Assembly: GCF_030317035.1 (NCBI RefSeq)
Contig: NZ_JASZYK010000002.1
Coordinates: 496,001-560,000, forward strand
Origin: Variovorax sp. J22G73
GTDB taxonomy: Bacteria; Pseudomonadota; Gammaproteobacteria; Burkholderiales; Burkholderiaceae_C
Direction of reading: 5' to 3'
Length of the DNA stretch: 64,000 bases
Position numbers and translations under genes: made by a program. The notes under the pieces are model-generated. The model saw nothing but the letters and a program-made list of their open reading frames with translations. It did not search any database and was not told where the DNA came from. Position 1 is the first letter of the stretch, and each line of letters opens with the position of its first letter. Below are positions 1-8,119 of the stretch, one piece after another.

Positions 1-3
1 TTC

Positions 4-405
4 ATGCTTGCAACCATTCACGGGGAGCGCACGCTCACCGAACTCGACGTCGTCCGCCTCGAAAAACTGACCGGCCACGCGCCGCCCGCGGCGCTGGCCG
101 CGTTGCTCGATGCAGCCGACGTGCTGCCATCGCGCGAGGTGCCCGCCGACATCGTCACCATGAACTCGCAGGTCGAGGTCGAAGACCCGGCCACCCGGCA
201 GCGCCAGAAGATCACACTGTGCTACCCCGGCGACGCGCAACCCGGTGCGGGCTTCGTCTCGGTGCTGTCGCCCGTGGGCATCGGGCTGCTCGGCGTGAAA
301 AGCGGCGCGCTCGCGCGCTGGGACATGCCCGGCGGCGCGCAAGGCGAGACGCGCGTGGTCGCGGTGTTGTTCCAGCCCGAGGCCAGCGGCGACTACGCGA
401 CTTGA
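4..405 (+). CDS. rnk: Rnk-type regulator of nucleoside diphosphate kinase
   Basis: Rnk proteins are GreA/GreB relatives that bind RNA polymerase and were named for an effect on nucleoside diphosphate kinase. The 133 residues fit the family length (E. coli Rnk, 136). The middle motif VTMNSQVEV and the ending QPEASGDYAT closely match E. coli Rnk (VTMNSRVKF, QPEAAGDY). The short N-terminal helical region lacks the long coiled coil of GreA. The first ATG lies only four bases into the window, so a slightly earlier start cannot be excluded, but the N-terminus aligns with complete homologues. No partner gene is adjacent; about 400 bp without a clear gene follow. Confidence 0.88.
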   Translation: MLATIHGERTLTELDVVRLEKLTGHAPPAALAALLDAADVLPSREVPADIVTMNSQVEVEDPATRQRQKITLCYPGDAQPGAGFVSVLSPVGIGLLGVKSGALARWDMPGGAQGETRVVAVLFQPEASGDYAT

Positions 406-809
406 CCGTGCACATGTAACGTCCGGCACGCCGCCAGACAGCCGTTTTCCCTCGAGAGCCGGCACCGGCGCGCCCCACTGTTACCTAAATGTTTAAAAAC
501 GTTTCCTGAGTAATAATCGCCTCGCTCCGCGCACCGCCCCTCGGGCAACCAGCCTGTTCGACCTTGCGGCCGGAGCGATCGAGGACTCGGGTTGCCACCA
601 CCCACGCGTCCCCGATTCGGACCCTGGGCCGTGCCCGCAGGCACATGACTTTCGGCACTGGCATGCCGAACTCTCGGGTCGTATCGTCGCGCGGTCGCCG
701 GCGGCGCGTCGAATCGGGAGGTCGTACAGGCCATGGCAATTCCGGCTTCGGTTTTGACAAGTGACGCCCGCCACGGGCGCCGCATTCTTTTCACTTGACA
801 GACCAGGAC
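406..809. other. Gene-free interval between rnk and the CsgG-like gene
   Basis: About 400 bp with no convincing coding region; the open frames here are short and arginine-rich, like shadow frames elsewhere. Bases around 482-520 are unusually AT-rich for this genome and contain TAATAAT near 509-516, so a promoter may sit there. A TTGACA hexamer occurs at 754-759, but I cannot pair it with a good -10 at the usual distance. I see no terminator hairpin and no RNA gene. Confidence 0.4.
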
Positions 810-1700
810 ATGGCTTTTTCCAAACTTTCTCTCGCAAGCGCACTCGCCGGCCTGCTGGCCCTTTCGGGCTGCCAGACCATGGACATGCAAATGGGCAACC
901 CGTCGGCCAAGACCGTGGCCACGGGCAGTGCCGCCGGCGCCGCCACCTCCGGTGAAAGCAGCCAGCTCGAGCGCTGCGACTCGCCGCTCGGCACGGTGTC
1001 GCTCATCGAGAACCAGAGCGCGGGCTGGTACACCGTGCTCACCGGCGAATACAAGCTGCCGCCCACGGCCAACCTGCTGCGCCTGCTGGTGCAGCAGTCG
1101 AACTGCTTCGTGGTGGTCGAGCGCGGCGCGGCCGGCATGAACGCCATGACGCGCGAGCGCGCGCTGCAGCAGTCGGGCGAAATGCGCGGCGGCAGCAACT
1201 TCGGCCGCGGCCAGATGGTGGCCTCCGACTACGGCCTGTCGCCCGAAATCGTCTTCAGCAACAGCGACGCGGGCGGCCTCGGCGGCGCGCTCGGCGGGCT
1301 GGTCGGCGGCGGCCGCGGCCGTGCCATCGCGCAGCTCGGCGCGAGCATGCAGACCAAGGAAGCCAGCGCGCTGCTGACCCTCATCGACAACCGCTCGGGC
1401 GTGCAGGTGGCGGCCGCCGAAGGCAGCGCATCGAAAACCGACTTCGCGGGCTTCGCCGGCCTGAGCGGCCTGTCGGCCGCCGGTGGCGTGGGCGGCTACA
1501 CGCGCACGCCGCAGGGCAAGGTGATTGCCGCGGCCTTCATGGACGCGTTCAACCAGATGGTTCGCTCGCTGCGCAACTACAAGGCGCAAACCGTGCGCGG
1601 CCAGGGCCTCGGCGGCGGTGGCCGGCTGGGTGTGGACGGCGGTGCGGCGCCGTCGCAAACCTCGGCCCCGGCGGCCAGCACCAACCGCCGTCGCAAGTAA
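810..1700 (+). CDS. CsgG/HfaB-like outer-membrane lipoprotein
   Basis: The product is 296 residues starting at the ATG at 810; a TTG five codons upstream is less likely. A signal peptide ends in the lipobox LSGC with the lipidated Cys at about residue 21. The body resembles the CsgG/HfaB family: a domain with a central Gly-rich stretch (LGGALGGLVGGGRGR) and repeated Gly/Ala segments. CsgG family members form secretion pores for curli or anchor holdfast proteins. No csgA, csgB, csgE or csgF neighbour is present, so curli export is not indicated; isolated homologues are common in Burkholderiales. The C-terminal tail is low complexity (Gly, Ala, Ser, then NRRRK). The gene appears monocistronic, with a strong hairpin downstream. 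Confidence 0.75.
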   Translation: MAFSKLSLASALAGLLALSGCQTMDMQMGNPSAKTVATGSAAGAATSGESSQLERCDSPLGTVSLIENQSAGWYTVLTGEYKLPPTANLLRLLVQQSNCFVVVERGAAGMNAMTRERALQQSGEMRGGSNFGRGQMVASDYGLSPEIVFSNSDAGGLGGALGGLVGGGRGRAIAQLGASMQTKEASALLTLIDNRSGVQVAAAEGSASKTDFAGFAGLSGLSAAGGVGGYTRTPQGKVIAAAFMDAFNQMVRSLRNYKAQTVRGQGLGGGGRLGVDGGAAPSQTSAPAASTNRRRK

Positions 1701-1752
1701 AAACACAAGCGTCTTCGGTCGCACGACCGGAGGCTTGCCCGTTGCGCACATC

Positions 1753-1784
1753 GCGCCCGTCCAGGCCACTGGACGGGCGCTTTT
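1753..1784 (+). terminator. Rho-independent terminator after the CsgG-like gene
   Basis: A perfect 10-bp stem (GCGCCCGTCC at 1753-1762 with GGACGGGCGC at 1771-1780) and an 8-nt loop are followed by TTTT. It lies 52 bp after the stop codon at 1700. Confidence 0.85.
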
Positions 1785-1968
1785 GCTTGGGTGCCGCACT
1801 GCGCGATTCGCGCGCGCAAAGCAAGCCCACCGAAAGCCGTAGACCGCCTCCCCCGTATATAGGATGGGCAGCGCACCGGTCGACACCTACCCTTTGCGCC
1901 TACTTGTCGTCGTTCGCAATTTTGCTGTTCGCACTTTCGCTCTTCGCTCCCTGAGGAATCCCTCCGCC
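1785..1968. promoter_or_regulatory. Leader region of the NarL-type two-component operon
   Basis: This stretch between the terminator and the two-component operon should hold the operon promoter. It is locally AT-richer (GTATATAGGA near 1855) and has short repeats of GTTCGCA around 1913-1935. No firm -35/-10 pair can be assigned by eye. GAGGAA at 1953-1958 is a good ribosome site for the small reading frame at 1969. Confidence 0.3.
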
Positions 1969-2031
1969 ATGCGCCTCGTCTTCACTCCCTGCATGCCCGC
2001 ATGCAGCCTTGCCGCAGCGGCGAACGCATGA
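1969..2031 (+). CDS. Possible 20-codon upstream reading frame coupled to the response regulator
   Basis: An ATG 10 bp after GAGGAA opens a 20-codon frame (MRLVFTPCMPAC, then Ala-rich) whose TGA overlaps the response-regulator ATG as ATGA at 2028. The regulator start itself has no recognisable Shine-Dalgarno, so translational coupling from this frame would explain how it is translated. A perfect inverted repeat (CTGCATGC, 2-nt loop, GCATGCAG; 1989-2006) lies inside the frame and could form a hairpin. Expression is unproven. Confidence 0.35.
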   Translation: MRLVFTPCMPACSLAAAANA

Positions 2032-2756
2032 CCGCGGACACCCAAGTCGCGCTGGTCGAAGACGACACCGGCATGCGCGAGCGCATCGCGCGCGTGGTCG
2101 ACGCGGACCCCTCGTTGAGCCTGGCCTACAGCGCCTCCAACGCGGGCGAAATCCTTCACTGGCTGGTCGACAACCCGGTCGACGTGCTGCTGGTGGACCT
2201 GGGCCTGCCCGACCGCCCCGGCCTGCAGGTGATCAGCCAGTGCCGCCACATGCAGCCGGCCTGCGCGGTGATGGTGCTGTCGATCTTCGGCGACGAGGCC
2301 AACATGGTCCAGGCCTTCGAGGCCGGCGCCAGCGGCTACCTGCTGAAGGACGGCACCGAGGCCGACCTGGCCACCCACATCCGCCACCTGCGCGCGGGCG
2401 GCTCGCCCATGTCGCCGGTGATCGCGCGCAAGCTGCTGCGCCGCTGGCAGGCGCACTCGGCGCTCCCCGCATCCGCTTCCCTGCCAGCGACCGCCACCGC
2501 ATCGGCGTCTGCGGGGTCCCCGCAGCAGGCCGCGACAGGCGCGCGCCCCGCCTCGGCGCCCGAGCGCCTCTCGCCGCGCGAGTTCGAAGTGCTCGACCTG
2601 GTCTCTCGTGGTTTCACCTATGTCGAAGTGGGCGTGCAGATGGGAGTCTCCGCATCGACGGTCCAAACCCATATCCGCAATATCTACGGCAAGCTGGATG
2701 TGCACAACAAATCGGAAGCCGTTTTCGAGGCACGCAACCTCGGCTGGCTTCCCTAG
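2028..2756 (+). CDS. NarL/FixJ-family response regulator
   Basis: DNA-binding response regulator of 242 residues. The receiver domain (about 1-125) has the acidic pair ED at 11-12, phosphoacceptor Asp57 in LLVDLGLPD and the conserved Lys in LLKDG. A Pro/Ala/Ser-rich linker (about 150-180) leads to a LuxR-type helix-turn-helix at about 185-240 (LSPREFEVLDLVSRG, then STVQTHIRNIYGKL). The frame remains open nine codons upstream to an ATG at 2001, but ATG 2028 is preferred because it overlaps an upstream reading frame and begins just before the receiver fold. The sensor kinase gene begins one base after the stop codon, so the two form an operon. The target genes are unknown. Confidence 0.88.
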   Translation: MTADTQVALVEDDTGMRERIARVVDADPSLSLAYSASNAGEILHWLVDNPVDVLLVDLGLPDRPGLQVISQCRHMQPACAVMVLSIFGDEANMVQAFEAGASGYLLKDGTEADLATHIRHLRAGGSPMSPVIARKLLRRWQAHSALPASASLPATATASASAGSPQQAATGARPASAPERLSPREFEVLDLVSRGFTYVEVGVQMGVSASTVQTHIRNIYGKLDVHNKSEAVFEARNLGWLP

Positions 2757-2757
2757 C

Positions 2758-4680
2758 GTGAGCGCCGCAGTCCTGCGCAGGCTGCTGCTCGCGGCGCTGT
2801 GCGGCCTGTTCACGCTCGGCACCAGTGCAGCGCAGGCAGGCGAAGCCGCCCCCGCAGGCGCCCTGGACGTGAACACGGCCGAAGCCGTGCTCGAGCCCGA
2901 CGGCCTGCCCGCGCAAACGCGCCGCGTGACGCTGCCGTTTCGCTGGGACCACGAGTTCCCCGGCCTCGGCGGCAAGGCCACCTACCGCATCGACCTGCCC
3001 GCGGACATGCCGGGGCACGCAGCCCTGCCGGGCAATGCAGCCATGCCAGCCCACGCACCCGCGGCGCTCCTGATGTCGGGCGTGGGCAACCAGGTGAGCA
3101 TCGCCTTCAACGACGCGCTGGTGGCCAGCTACGGCACGCTGGGCGACCCGGGCCACGACGCATCGAAGAGCAACCTGCTGGTGCCGCTGGCCGCCGCCCT
3201 GCAACGCGACGGACAGGCACAGTCGCTGGTGGTGCGCACCACCGTGCAACGCCAGCGCGGGGCCGGCCTCGCCAGCATCCAGTACGGCACCGAGGCCTCG
3301 CTGGCCGCGCTCTATCGCTCGCAGCAGAACTGGCGCAACACCTCGGCCATCGTCTACGCCGTGAGCCTGGTGCTGATGGGCGGCCTGGCCGGCGGGCTGT
3401 GGCTGCGCCAGCGCGATGCGCTGTACGGCTGCTTCGCGCTGGCCGCGCTCTCGGGCGTGGCGCGCAACCTCGACCGCGTGTGGCCCGACGTGCCCATTCC
3501 CTGGCCGTTGTGGGGTGCGGTGGTGGCGGTCTGCTACGCCTGCCACATCGGGCTGATCGCACGCTTCGTGCTGCTGGTGCTCGACCGCAACCCGCCGTGG
3601 CTGGTGCGCGCCATCTACGCGGCGCTGGCGCTGTCGGTCGCGCTGGCCTGCGCCTCCTTCGCGTTCGCGCTGCCGGCGCTGTGGACCGGCGGCCTGGTCA
3701 TCTTGCAGGCGACCAGCATCGTGTGCCTGCCCTATGTGATCCATGGCGCGCTGGTGGAGCACCGGCGCATCGCCGCGGTGCTGATGGCGGCGGGCACGGG
3801 CGCCATCCTGGCCGGCGCGCACGACCTGCTGCTGGTGCGCATGGGCCTCTTCGGCGGCGCGTACTACACGCTCACGGCGCATGCGATGTTCTTCTTCGTG
3901 ATGATCCTGGCCGGCCTGGTGGTGGAGCGCTACAGCCGCACCGTGGCCGACTACAGCGCGCTCAACGCCAACCTCGCGGCCCGCGTCGCCGAGCGCGAGG
4001 AGCAGCTGCGCGGCGCCTTCGAAACCGTGCGCCAGCAGCAGCAGGAGCAGGCCGTGCTGCTGGAGCGCCAGCGCATCATGCGGGAGATCCACGACGGCGT
4101 GGGCTCGCAGCTGGTGGGCCTGCTCAACGTGGTGACCCAGCCCGCACCCGACCGCGGCGTGGTCGAGGAACACGTGAAGCTCGCGCTCGACGAGATGCGC
4201 ATGGCCGTCGATTCGCTGCAGCCCACGCACGACGACCTGCCCACCGTGCTGGCCACGCTGCGCTACCGTCTGCAGCCGCGCCTGGACGCCGCGGGCATCG
4301 AGCTGGTGTGGAACGTGGCGGTGATTCCGCAGCTGGCGCCTTTCGCCGCGCAGGCCGCGCTGCAGCTGCAGCGCATCCTGCTGGAGGCCTTTACCAACGT
4401 ACTGAAGCACGCCGGCGCCACGCGCATCGTGATGCAGGCGGGCTGGCATGGCGAGGTGTCGCCACCGCTGGTGCGCATCGTGCTCACGGACAACGGGCGC
4501 GGCCTGCCGGCGGCCCCTGCGGACGGCCGGCCCGCGGGGCATGGCATTGCCAACATGCGCGCGCGCGCCCAGTCCATCGGGGCGCGGCTGTACATCGAGA
4601 ACACGCAGGAAGCACAGGAAGCGCAGAACACGGGGCGCGGCACGCGCGTGCGCCTCGACTGGCCCTGCGCCCTGCCCTGA
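2758..4680 (+). CDS. Membrane sensor histidine kinase (HisKA_3 type) with 7-TM sensor region
   Basis: Partner kinase of the preceding NarL-type regulator, 640 residues from a GTG at 2758, directly after the regulator's TAG. The start follows from the signal peptide VLRRLLLAALCGLF...SAAQA, which begins at once. An exported region of about 190 residues is followed by seven hydrophobic segments (about 200-410), the layout of 7TMR-DISM sensors. A short coiled coil leads to the dimerisation/phosphoacceptor helix with His445 in MREIHDGVGSQL, characteristic of HisKA_3 kinases. The ATPase domain shows the N-box NVLKHAGA and G-box DNGRGLP. The ligand is unknown; 7TMR-DISM sensors often respond to carbohydrates or other small molecules. 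Confidence 0.85.
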   Translation: MSAAVLRRLLLAALCGLFTLGTSAAQAGEAAPAGALDVNTAEAVLEPDGLPAQTRRVTLPFRWDHEFPGLGGKATYRIDLPADMPGHAALPGNAAMPAHAPAALLMSGVGNQVSIAFNDALVASYGTLGDPGHDASKSNLLVPLAAALQRDGQAQSLVVRTTVQRQRGAGLASIQYGTEASLAALYRSQQNWRNTSAIVYAVSLVLMGGLAGGLWLRQRDALYGCFALAALSGVARNLDRVWPDVPIPWPLWGAVVAVCYACHIGLIARFVLLVLDRNPPWLVRAIYAALALSVALACASFAFALPALWTGGLVILQATSIVCLPYVIHGALVEHRRIAAVLMAAGTGAILAGAHDLLLVRMGLFGGAYYTLTAHAMFFFVMILAGLVVERYSRTVADYSALNANLAARVAEREEQLRGAFETVRQQQQEQAVLLERQRIMREIHDGVGSQLVGLLNVVTQPAPDRGVVEEHVKLALDEMRMAVDSLQPTHDDLPTVLATLRYRLQPRLDAAGIELVWNVAVIPQLAPFAAQAALQLQRILLEAFTNVLKHAGATRIVMQAGWHGEVSPPLVRIVLTDNGRGLPAAPADGRPAGHGIANMRARAQSIGARLYIENTQEAQEAQNTGRGTRVRLDWPCALP

Positions 4681-4710
4681 GCCTCGAAACGCTCAACCGT
4701 CGAACCGGAA

Positions 4711-5013
4711 TCAGCGCAGCGCGAACGCCAGCGTGACCGCGCCCAGCGCCAGCAACCCGAGCCCGGCGATGAACACGCCCTCGCCCCATGCCTCCAGCCG
4801 CGCGCCCGCGCGTTGCGTACGCATCGAGATGAACGACAGCAACGCGCTGGCCAGGAAGACCAGCGCGTCGACGGCCAGCAGCCGGTCGATCAGCAAGCGC
4901 ATGTCGTCGCGCGGCCCCAGGTGGCCGATGGACATCACCGTCATGCACACGCCGATCATGGTGGCCGACGTGGGCAGGATGTGCGCCGACAGGCTCCTGG
5001 CGGACTGAGTCAT
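4711..5013 (-). CDS. Small three-helix membrane protein, function unknown
   Basis: A 100-residue protein with three predicted transmembrane helices (about 14-30, 45-62 and 78-98). The short loop between the first two carries GHLGPRDDMRLLIDR. I do not recognise the family with certainty; similar small inner-membrane proteins with a central Arg/Asp loop occur across Comamonadaceae. It is encoded 30 bp upstream of, and in the same direction as, nothing obvious: the protease gene on its upstream side ends at 5045, so it may be the last gene of that transcription unit. No catalytic motif is visible. Confidence 0.6.
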   Translation of the reverse strand: MTQSARSLSAHILPTSATMIGVCMTVMSIGHLGPRDDMRLLIDRLLAVDALVFLASALLSFISMRTQRAGARLEAWGEGVFIAGLGLLALGAVTLAFALR

Positions 5014-5044
5014 GGGGCGCGCGCCAGGAGCCGTGTGAGCGAAC

Positions 5045-6529
5045 TCAGCCGATGCGCACGGGCACGAAGATCTTGTCTTCGCCGCGCTGGATCAGCAGCG
5101 CCACCGACTTGTTGGTGGCCTTGGCCACCACCTCGCGCACCTGCTCCACGCTCTGCGCCGGCGTGCCGTTGATGGCCAGCAGCACATCGCCCGCCTGCAC
5201 GCCCGCCTGCGCCGAGGGGCCGGCGGCGTCTTCGATGAGCAGGCCGGTGTCTATCGAGGCCTCGCGCTTTTCCTGCGGCTGCAGCGGGCGCAAGGCCAGG
5301 CCCAGCTTGCCCTGGCCGGCGGCCGCGTCGGCCTTGGCCACCTGCGCCGGCTTGTCGCTCGCATCGCCGAGCTTGGCCTGCAGCTCCTGCCGCTCGCCCT
5401 GGCGCCACACCTCGAGCGTGACCTTCTTGCCCGGCGCCTGCTGGCCGATCACCGCGGGCAGGTCGCCCGAGGACACGATGGGCTGGCCGTCCACGCTACG
5501 GATCACGTCGCCCGCCTTCAGGCCGGCCTTGTCGCCAGGGCCGCCCTTCTCGATGTTCGAGACCAGCGCGCCTTCGGGCTTGTCGAGCTTGAACGATTCG
5601 GCAAAGGCCTGGTTCACCTCCTGCACCGCCACGCCGAGCCGCGCATGCGTGGCCTTGCCGGTGGCGACGATCTGGTCCTTCACCTGCACTGCCACGTCGA
5701 TGGGAATGGCGAAAGACAGGCCCTGGTAGCCGCCGCTGCGGCTGTAGATCTGCGAGTTGATGCCCACCACCTCGCCGCGCGTGTTCAGCAGCGGGCCGCC
5801 GGAGTTGCCGGGGTTGACGGCCACGTCGGTCTGGATGAAGGGCACGTAGCTGTCGTCGGGCAGCGAACGGCCCTTGGCGCTCACCACGCCGGCCGTAACG
5901 GTGTTCTCGAAGCCGAAGGGCGAGCCGATGGCCAGCACCCATTCGCCGACCTTCAGGTCCTTGGTGTTGCCCAGGGCCAGCGTTGGAAGGTTCTTGGCGT
6001 CGATCTTCAGCACCGCGATGTCGGTCTTGGCGTCGGCGCCGAGCACCTTCGCGCGGAACTCGCGGCGGTCGGTCAGCTTGACGGTGACTTCCTTCGCGTC
6101 CTTCACGACGTGGGCGTTGGTGATGATGATGCCGCTGGGGTCGACGATGAAGCCCGAGCCCTGCGCGCGCACCGGCACGTCGCGCTCCTGCTGCTTGCCG
6201 CGCGGGTTCATCTGGCCCTGGAACCGGCGGAAGAACTGGAACATCGGGTCTTCGGGGTCGATGCCCTGCACCTCTGCCGCGGCCTCGTCGTCCGACGCCT
6301 TCATGGTGCCGGTGACGCTGATGTTGACCACGGCCGGGCCGTCGCGCGTGGTGATCGTGGAGAAGTCGGGCAGCGTGACCATGGCCGCGGGGGCGCTCAC
6401 TGCGGCGTTGGTGGTCGGGGCACCCACGGCGCGCGCGCTGGTGTAGGCACCGGCACCGACGGCACCGATCACGCCCGCGCTCGCCAAGGCAATCACCAGG
6501 GCGCGGGGCGAAGTCAGACGGGAGATCAT
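5045..6529 (-). CDS. Do-family periplasmic serine protease (DegP/MucD type)
   Basis: HtrA-type protease and chaperone that degrades misfolded envelope proteins. The 494 residues begin with an N-terminal signal or anchor helix (about 9-30). A trypsin-like domain carries the triad His140 (TNAHVV), Asp170 (KTDIAVL) and Ser243 (GNSGGP). PDZ1 spans about 285-375 (GALVSNIEKGGPGDKAGLKAGD) and PDZ2 about 400-490. A Shine-Dalgarno AAGGA sits 8 bp before the ATG. The gene lies directly downstream of an OmpR-type two-component pair on the same strand, and a direct-repeat box resembling PmrA/QseB sites lies about 60 bp upstream, so envelope stress signalling through that pair probably controls it. Confidence 0.93.
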   Translation of the reverse strand: MISRLTSPRALVIALASAGVIGAVGAGAYTSARAVGAPTTNAAVSAPAAMVTLPDFSTITTRDGPAVVNISVTGTMKASDDEAAAEVQGIDPEDPMFQFFRRFQGQMNPRGKQQERDVPVRAQGSGFIVDPSGIIITNAHVVKDAKEVTVKLTDRREFRAKVLGADAKTDIAVLKIDAKNLPTLALGNTKDLKVGEWVLAIGSPFGFENTVTAGVVSAKGRSLPDDSYVPFIQTDVAVNPGNSGGPLLNTRGEVVGINSQIYSRSGGYQGLSFAIPIDVAVQVKDQIVATGKATHARLGVAVQEVNQAFAESFKLDKPEGALVSNIEKGGPGDKAGLKAGDVIRSVDGQPIVSSGDLPAVIGQQAPGKKVTLEVWRQGERQELQAKLGDASDKPAQVAKADAAAGQGKLGLALRPLQPQEKREASIDTGLLIEDAAGPSAQAGVQAGDVLLAINGTPAQSVEQVREVVAKATNKSVALLIQRGEDKIFVPVRIG

Positions 6530-6589
6530 TTGTCGGTCCTTTCAATGCGTATCAACGCAAACACGATGAAAGGAATGTCGTCTCCCTGG

Positions 6590-6606
6590 CTTAAACGCCG
6601 CTTAAA
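6590..6606 (+). promoter_or_regulatory. PmrA/QseB-like direct-repeat box upstream of the protease gene
   Basis: CTTAAA, five bases (CGCCG), CTTAAA: a perfect direct repeat with 11-bp period, matching the known PmrA/QseB half-site pattern CTTAA(T/A)-N5-CTTAA. It lies just after the histidine-kinase stop codon and 61-77 bp upstream of the protease start, where an activator could act. The response regulator encoded at 8120-8779 belongs to the PmrA/QseB subgroup. Confidence 0.55.
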
Positions 6607-6618
6607 CCGTGCGGGCGC

Positions 6619-8010
6619 TCAGTCCGCCGCTTTTGCGCCCCGCGATGAAGATGCCGAAGGCGCGAACACCACGCGCACGCGCAGCCCGCCCAGGCTCGGA
6701 GAGGCGTCGAGCGACACGCTCGCGCCGTGCAGGTCGGCAATCGACTTCACGATGGCCAGCCCCAGCCCGCTGCCGGGCGCCTGCGTTTCGCCGGAGCGGT
6801 AGAAGCGGTCGAGCACGCGCTCGCGCTCGGCCGGCGGCAGGCCCGAGCCGCTGTCGTCGACGGTGAGCTCCACGGCGCCGTTGCCCTGCGCAGTTGTCGC
6901 AGTCGTGGTCGCGGTGATGGCGATGTCCACACGGCCTTCCGGCGGCGTGTACTTCACCGCGTTCTCCAGCAGGTTGCGCAGCAGCATGCGCAGCGCCTCC
7001 GACTGCCCGTCGACCACGGCCGCGTCGGCATGCGTGATGCCGATGTCGATGCCACGCGCCTGCGCGGCGGCCACGGCGTCGGACACCGCGAGGCGTGCCA
7101 CTTCGGAAAGGTCCACCGGCTCCGGCGTGGCACCGGCGGCCATGCTCGCCTCGTGGCGTGCCAGCGCCAGCATCTGTTCCACCAGCCGCGTGGCGCGGTC
7201 GATGCCTGCCACCAAGCGGCTCACGGCCAGGTCGCGCGAAGCACCGTCGGGCGCGCGCTGCAGGCCCTGCACCTGAAGCTTCAACGCGGCCAGCGGGGAG
7301 CGCAGCTCGTGCGCGGCGTCGGCCACGAAGTGCTTCTGCGCATCGAAGGCGTGGCGCACGCGGTCGAACAGCAGGTTCAGCTCCTGCACCAGCGGGCGCA
7401 CCTCCTCGGGCAGGCCCTCTTCGCTCACCGGCGACAGGTCGTCGGCCTGGCGCGACGCCACCTGCTTGCGCACGCGCGCCACCGGCGCGAGCGAGCGGCT
7501 CACCACCCACCACACGACCAGCATCAGCAGCGGCGCCATCAGCGCCACCGGTGCGATGGTGCGCAAGGCCAGCGTGCCGGCCATGTGCCGGCGCGCGGCC
7601 ATGTCCTGCGCCACCTGGATGACCAGCCCGCGCGTCTGCATCGAGAACACCCGGTAGGTGGTGCCGCGCGCGTGCACGTCGGCAAAGCCCAGCACCGCGA
7701 GCTGCGGCAGCGCGGCCTCTTCCGCCGACTCGAAGATGCGCGTGCCGTCGGCCGTCCACACCTGCACCACGAACTCGAAGTTCTGCTCGCCGGTGCCGAT
7801 GCCGCCGACCGCCGCGCTGGGCGGCAGGCCCGCGCGCAGCGACAGCGCCATCTGCTGCATGTGGTAGTCGAAGATGTCGTCGGCCTCCGCGAGCACCGTG
7901 CGGTAGGCCACCAGCGCCTGCGCCCCCGCGGCCAGCACGATGGCCGCAAGCAGAAACCACAGCAGGCGTGCGCGCAACGAACCCGTCAACGAACCGATGA
8001 CCCTGCTCAT
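6619..8010 (-). CDS. Sensor histidine kinase of an OmpR-type two-component system
   Basis: Inner-membrane kinase of 463 residues, QseC/PmrB-like. TM1 is at about 13-36 and TM2 at about 150-171, enclosing a periplasmic sensor of some 115 residues; a HAMP-like linker follows. The HisKA domain has His234 in DAAHELRSPL, and the catalytic domain has NLLENAVKYTP, DDSGSGLP and GSGLGLAIVKS. The open frame continues upstream, but that extension runs through a dispersed intergenic repeat; ATG 8010 begins just before TM1 and is the sensible start. The partner regulator gene lies 109 bp upstream, separated by that repeat, so the two are probably cotranscribed with a hairpin-rich spacer that may lower kinase expression. 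Confidence 0.88.
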   Translation of the reverse strand: MSRVIGSLTGSLRARLLWFLLAAIVLAAGAQALVAYRTVLAEADDIFDYHMQQMALSLRAGLPPSAAVGGIGTGEQNFEFVVQVWTADGTRIFESAEEAALPQLAVLGFADVHARGTTYRVFSMQTRGLVIQVAQDMAARRHMAGTLALRTIAPVALMAPLLMLVVWWVVSRSLAPVARVRKQVASRQADDLSPVSEEGLPEEVRPLVQELNLLFDRVRHAFDAQKHFVADAAHELRSPLAALKLQVQGLQRAPDGASRDLAVSRLVAGIDRATRLVEQMLALARHEASMAAGATPEPVDLSEVARLAVSDAVAAAQARGIDIGITHADAAVVDGQSEALRMLLRNLLENAVKYTPPEGRVDIAITATTTATTAQGNGAVELTVDDSGSGLPPAERERVLDRFYRSGETQAPGSGLGLAIVKSIADLHGASVSLDASPSLGGLRVRVVFAPSASSSRGAKAAD

Positions 8011-8017
8011 GCACGCC

Positions 8018-8115
8018 CCCTTCGCGGGACGACACCGAACCGGCTTTGCCGGGCCGTCGGCGTCGCCCCCGGAAGGGGGTTGGCGAAGCGACACGACGTG
8101 CGCGAAGCCTGAGGG
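8018..8115 (+). repeat. Dispersed hairpin repeat, copy A
   Basis: About 98 bp that recurs in inverted orientation at 57503-57600 with roughly 88% identity by eye. It contains two potential hairpins: CCGGC-TTT-GCCGG inside AACCGGCTTTGCCGGG (8038-8053), and CCCCC-GGAA-GGGGG (8066-8079). The conserved tail reads TTGGCGAAGCGACACGA. This copy fills the gap between the response-regulator and kinase genes. It looks like a REP/BIME-type or small non-autonomous element. Confidence 0.75.
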
Positions 8116-8119
8116 TGAG

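Noticed and set aside
485..760. 91-codon minus-strand frame in the gap after rnk
   Set aside because: Arg/Pro-rich, no ribosome site and no motif; not supported over non-coding sequence.
2614..4542. 642-codon minus-strand frame opposite the sensor kinase
   Set aside because: Composition bias (His, Gln, Arg) and no homology; the kinase on the plus strand has full motifs.
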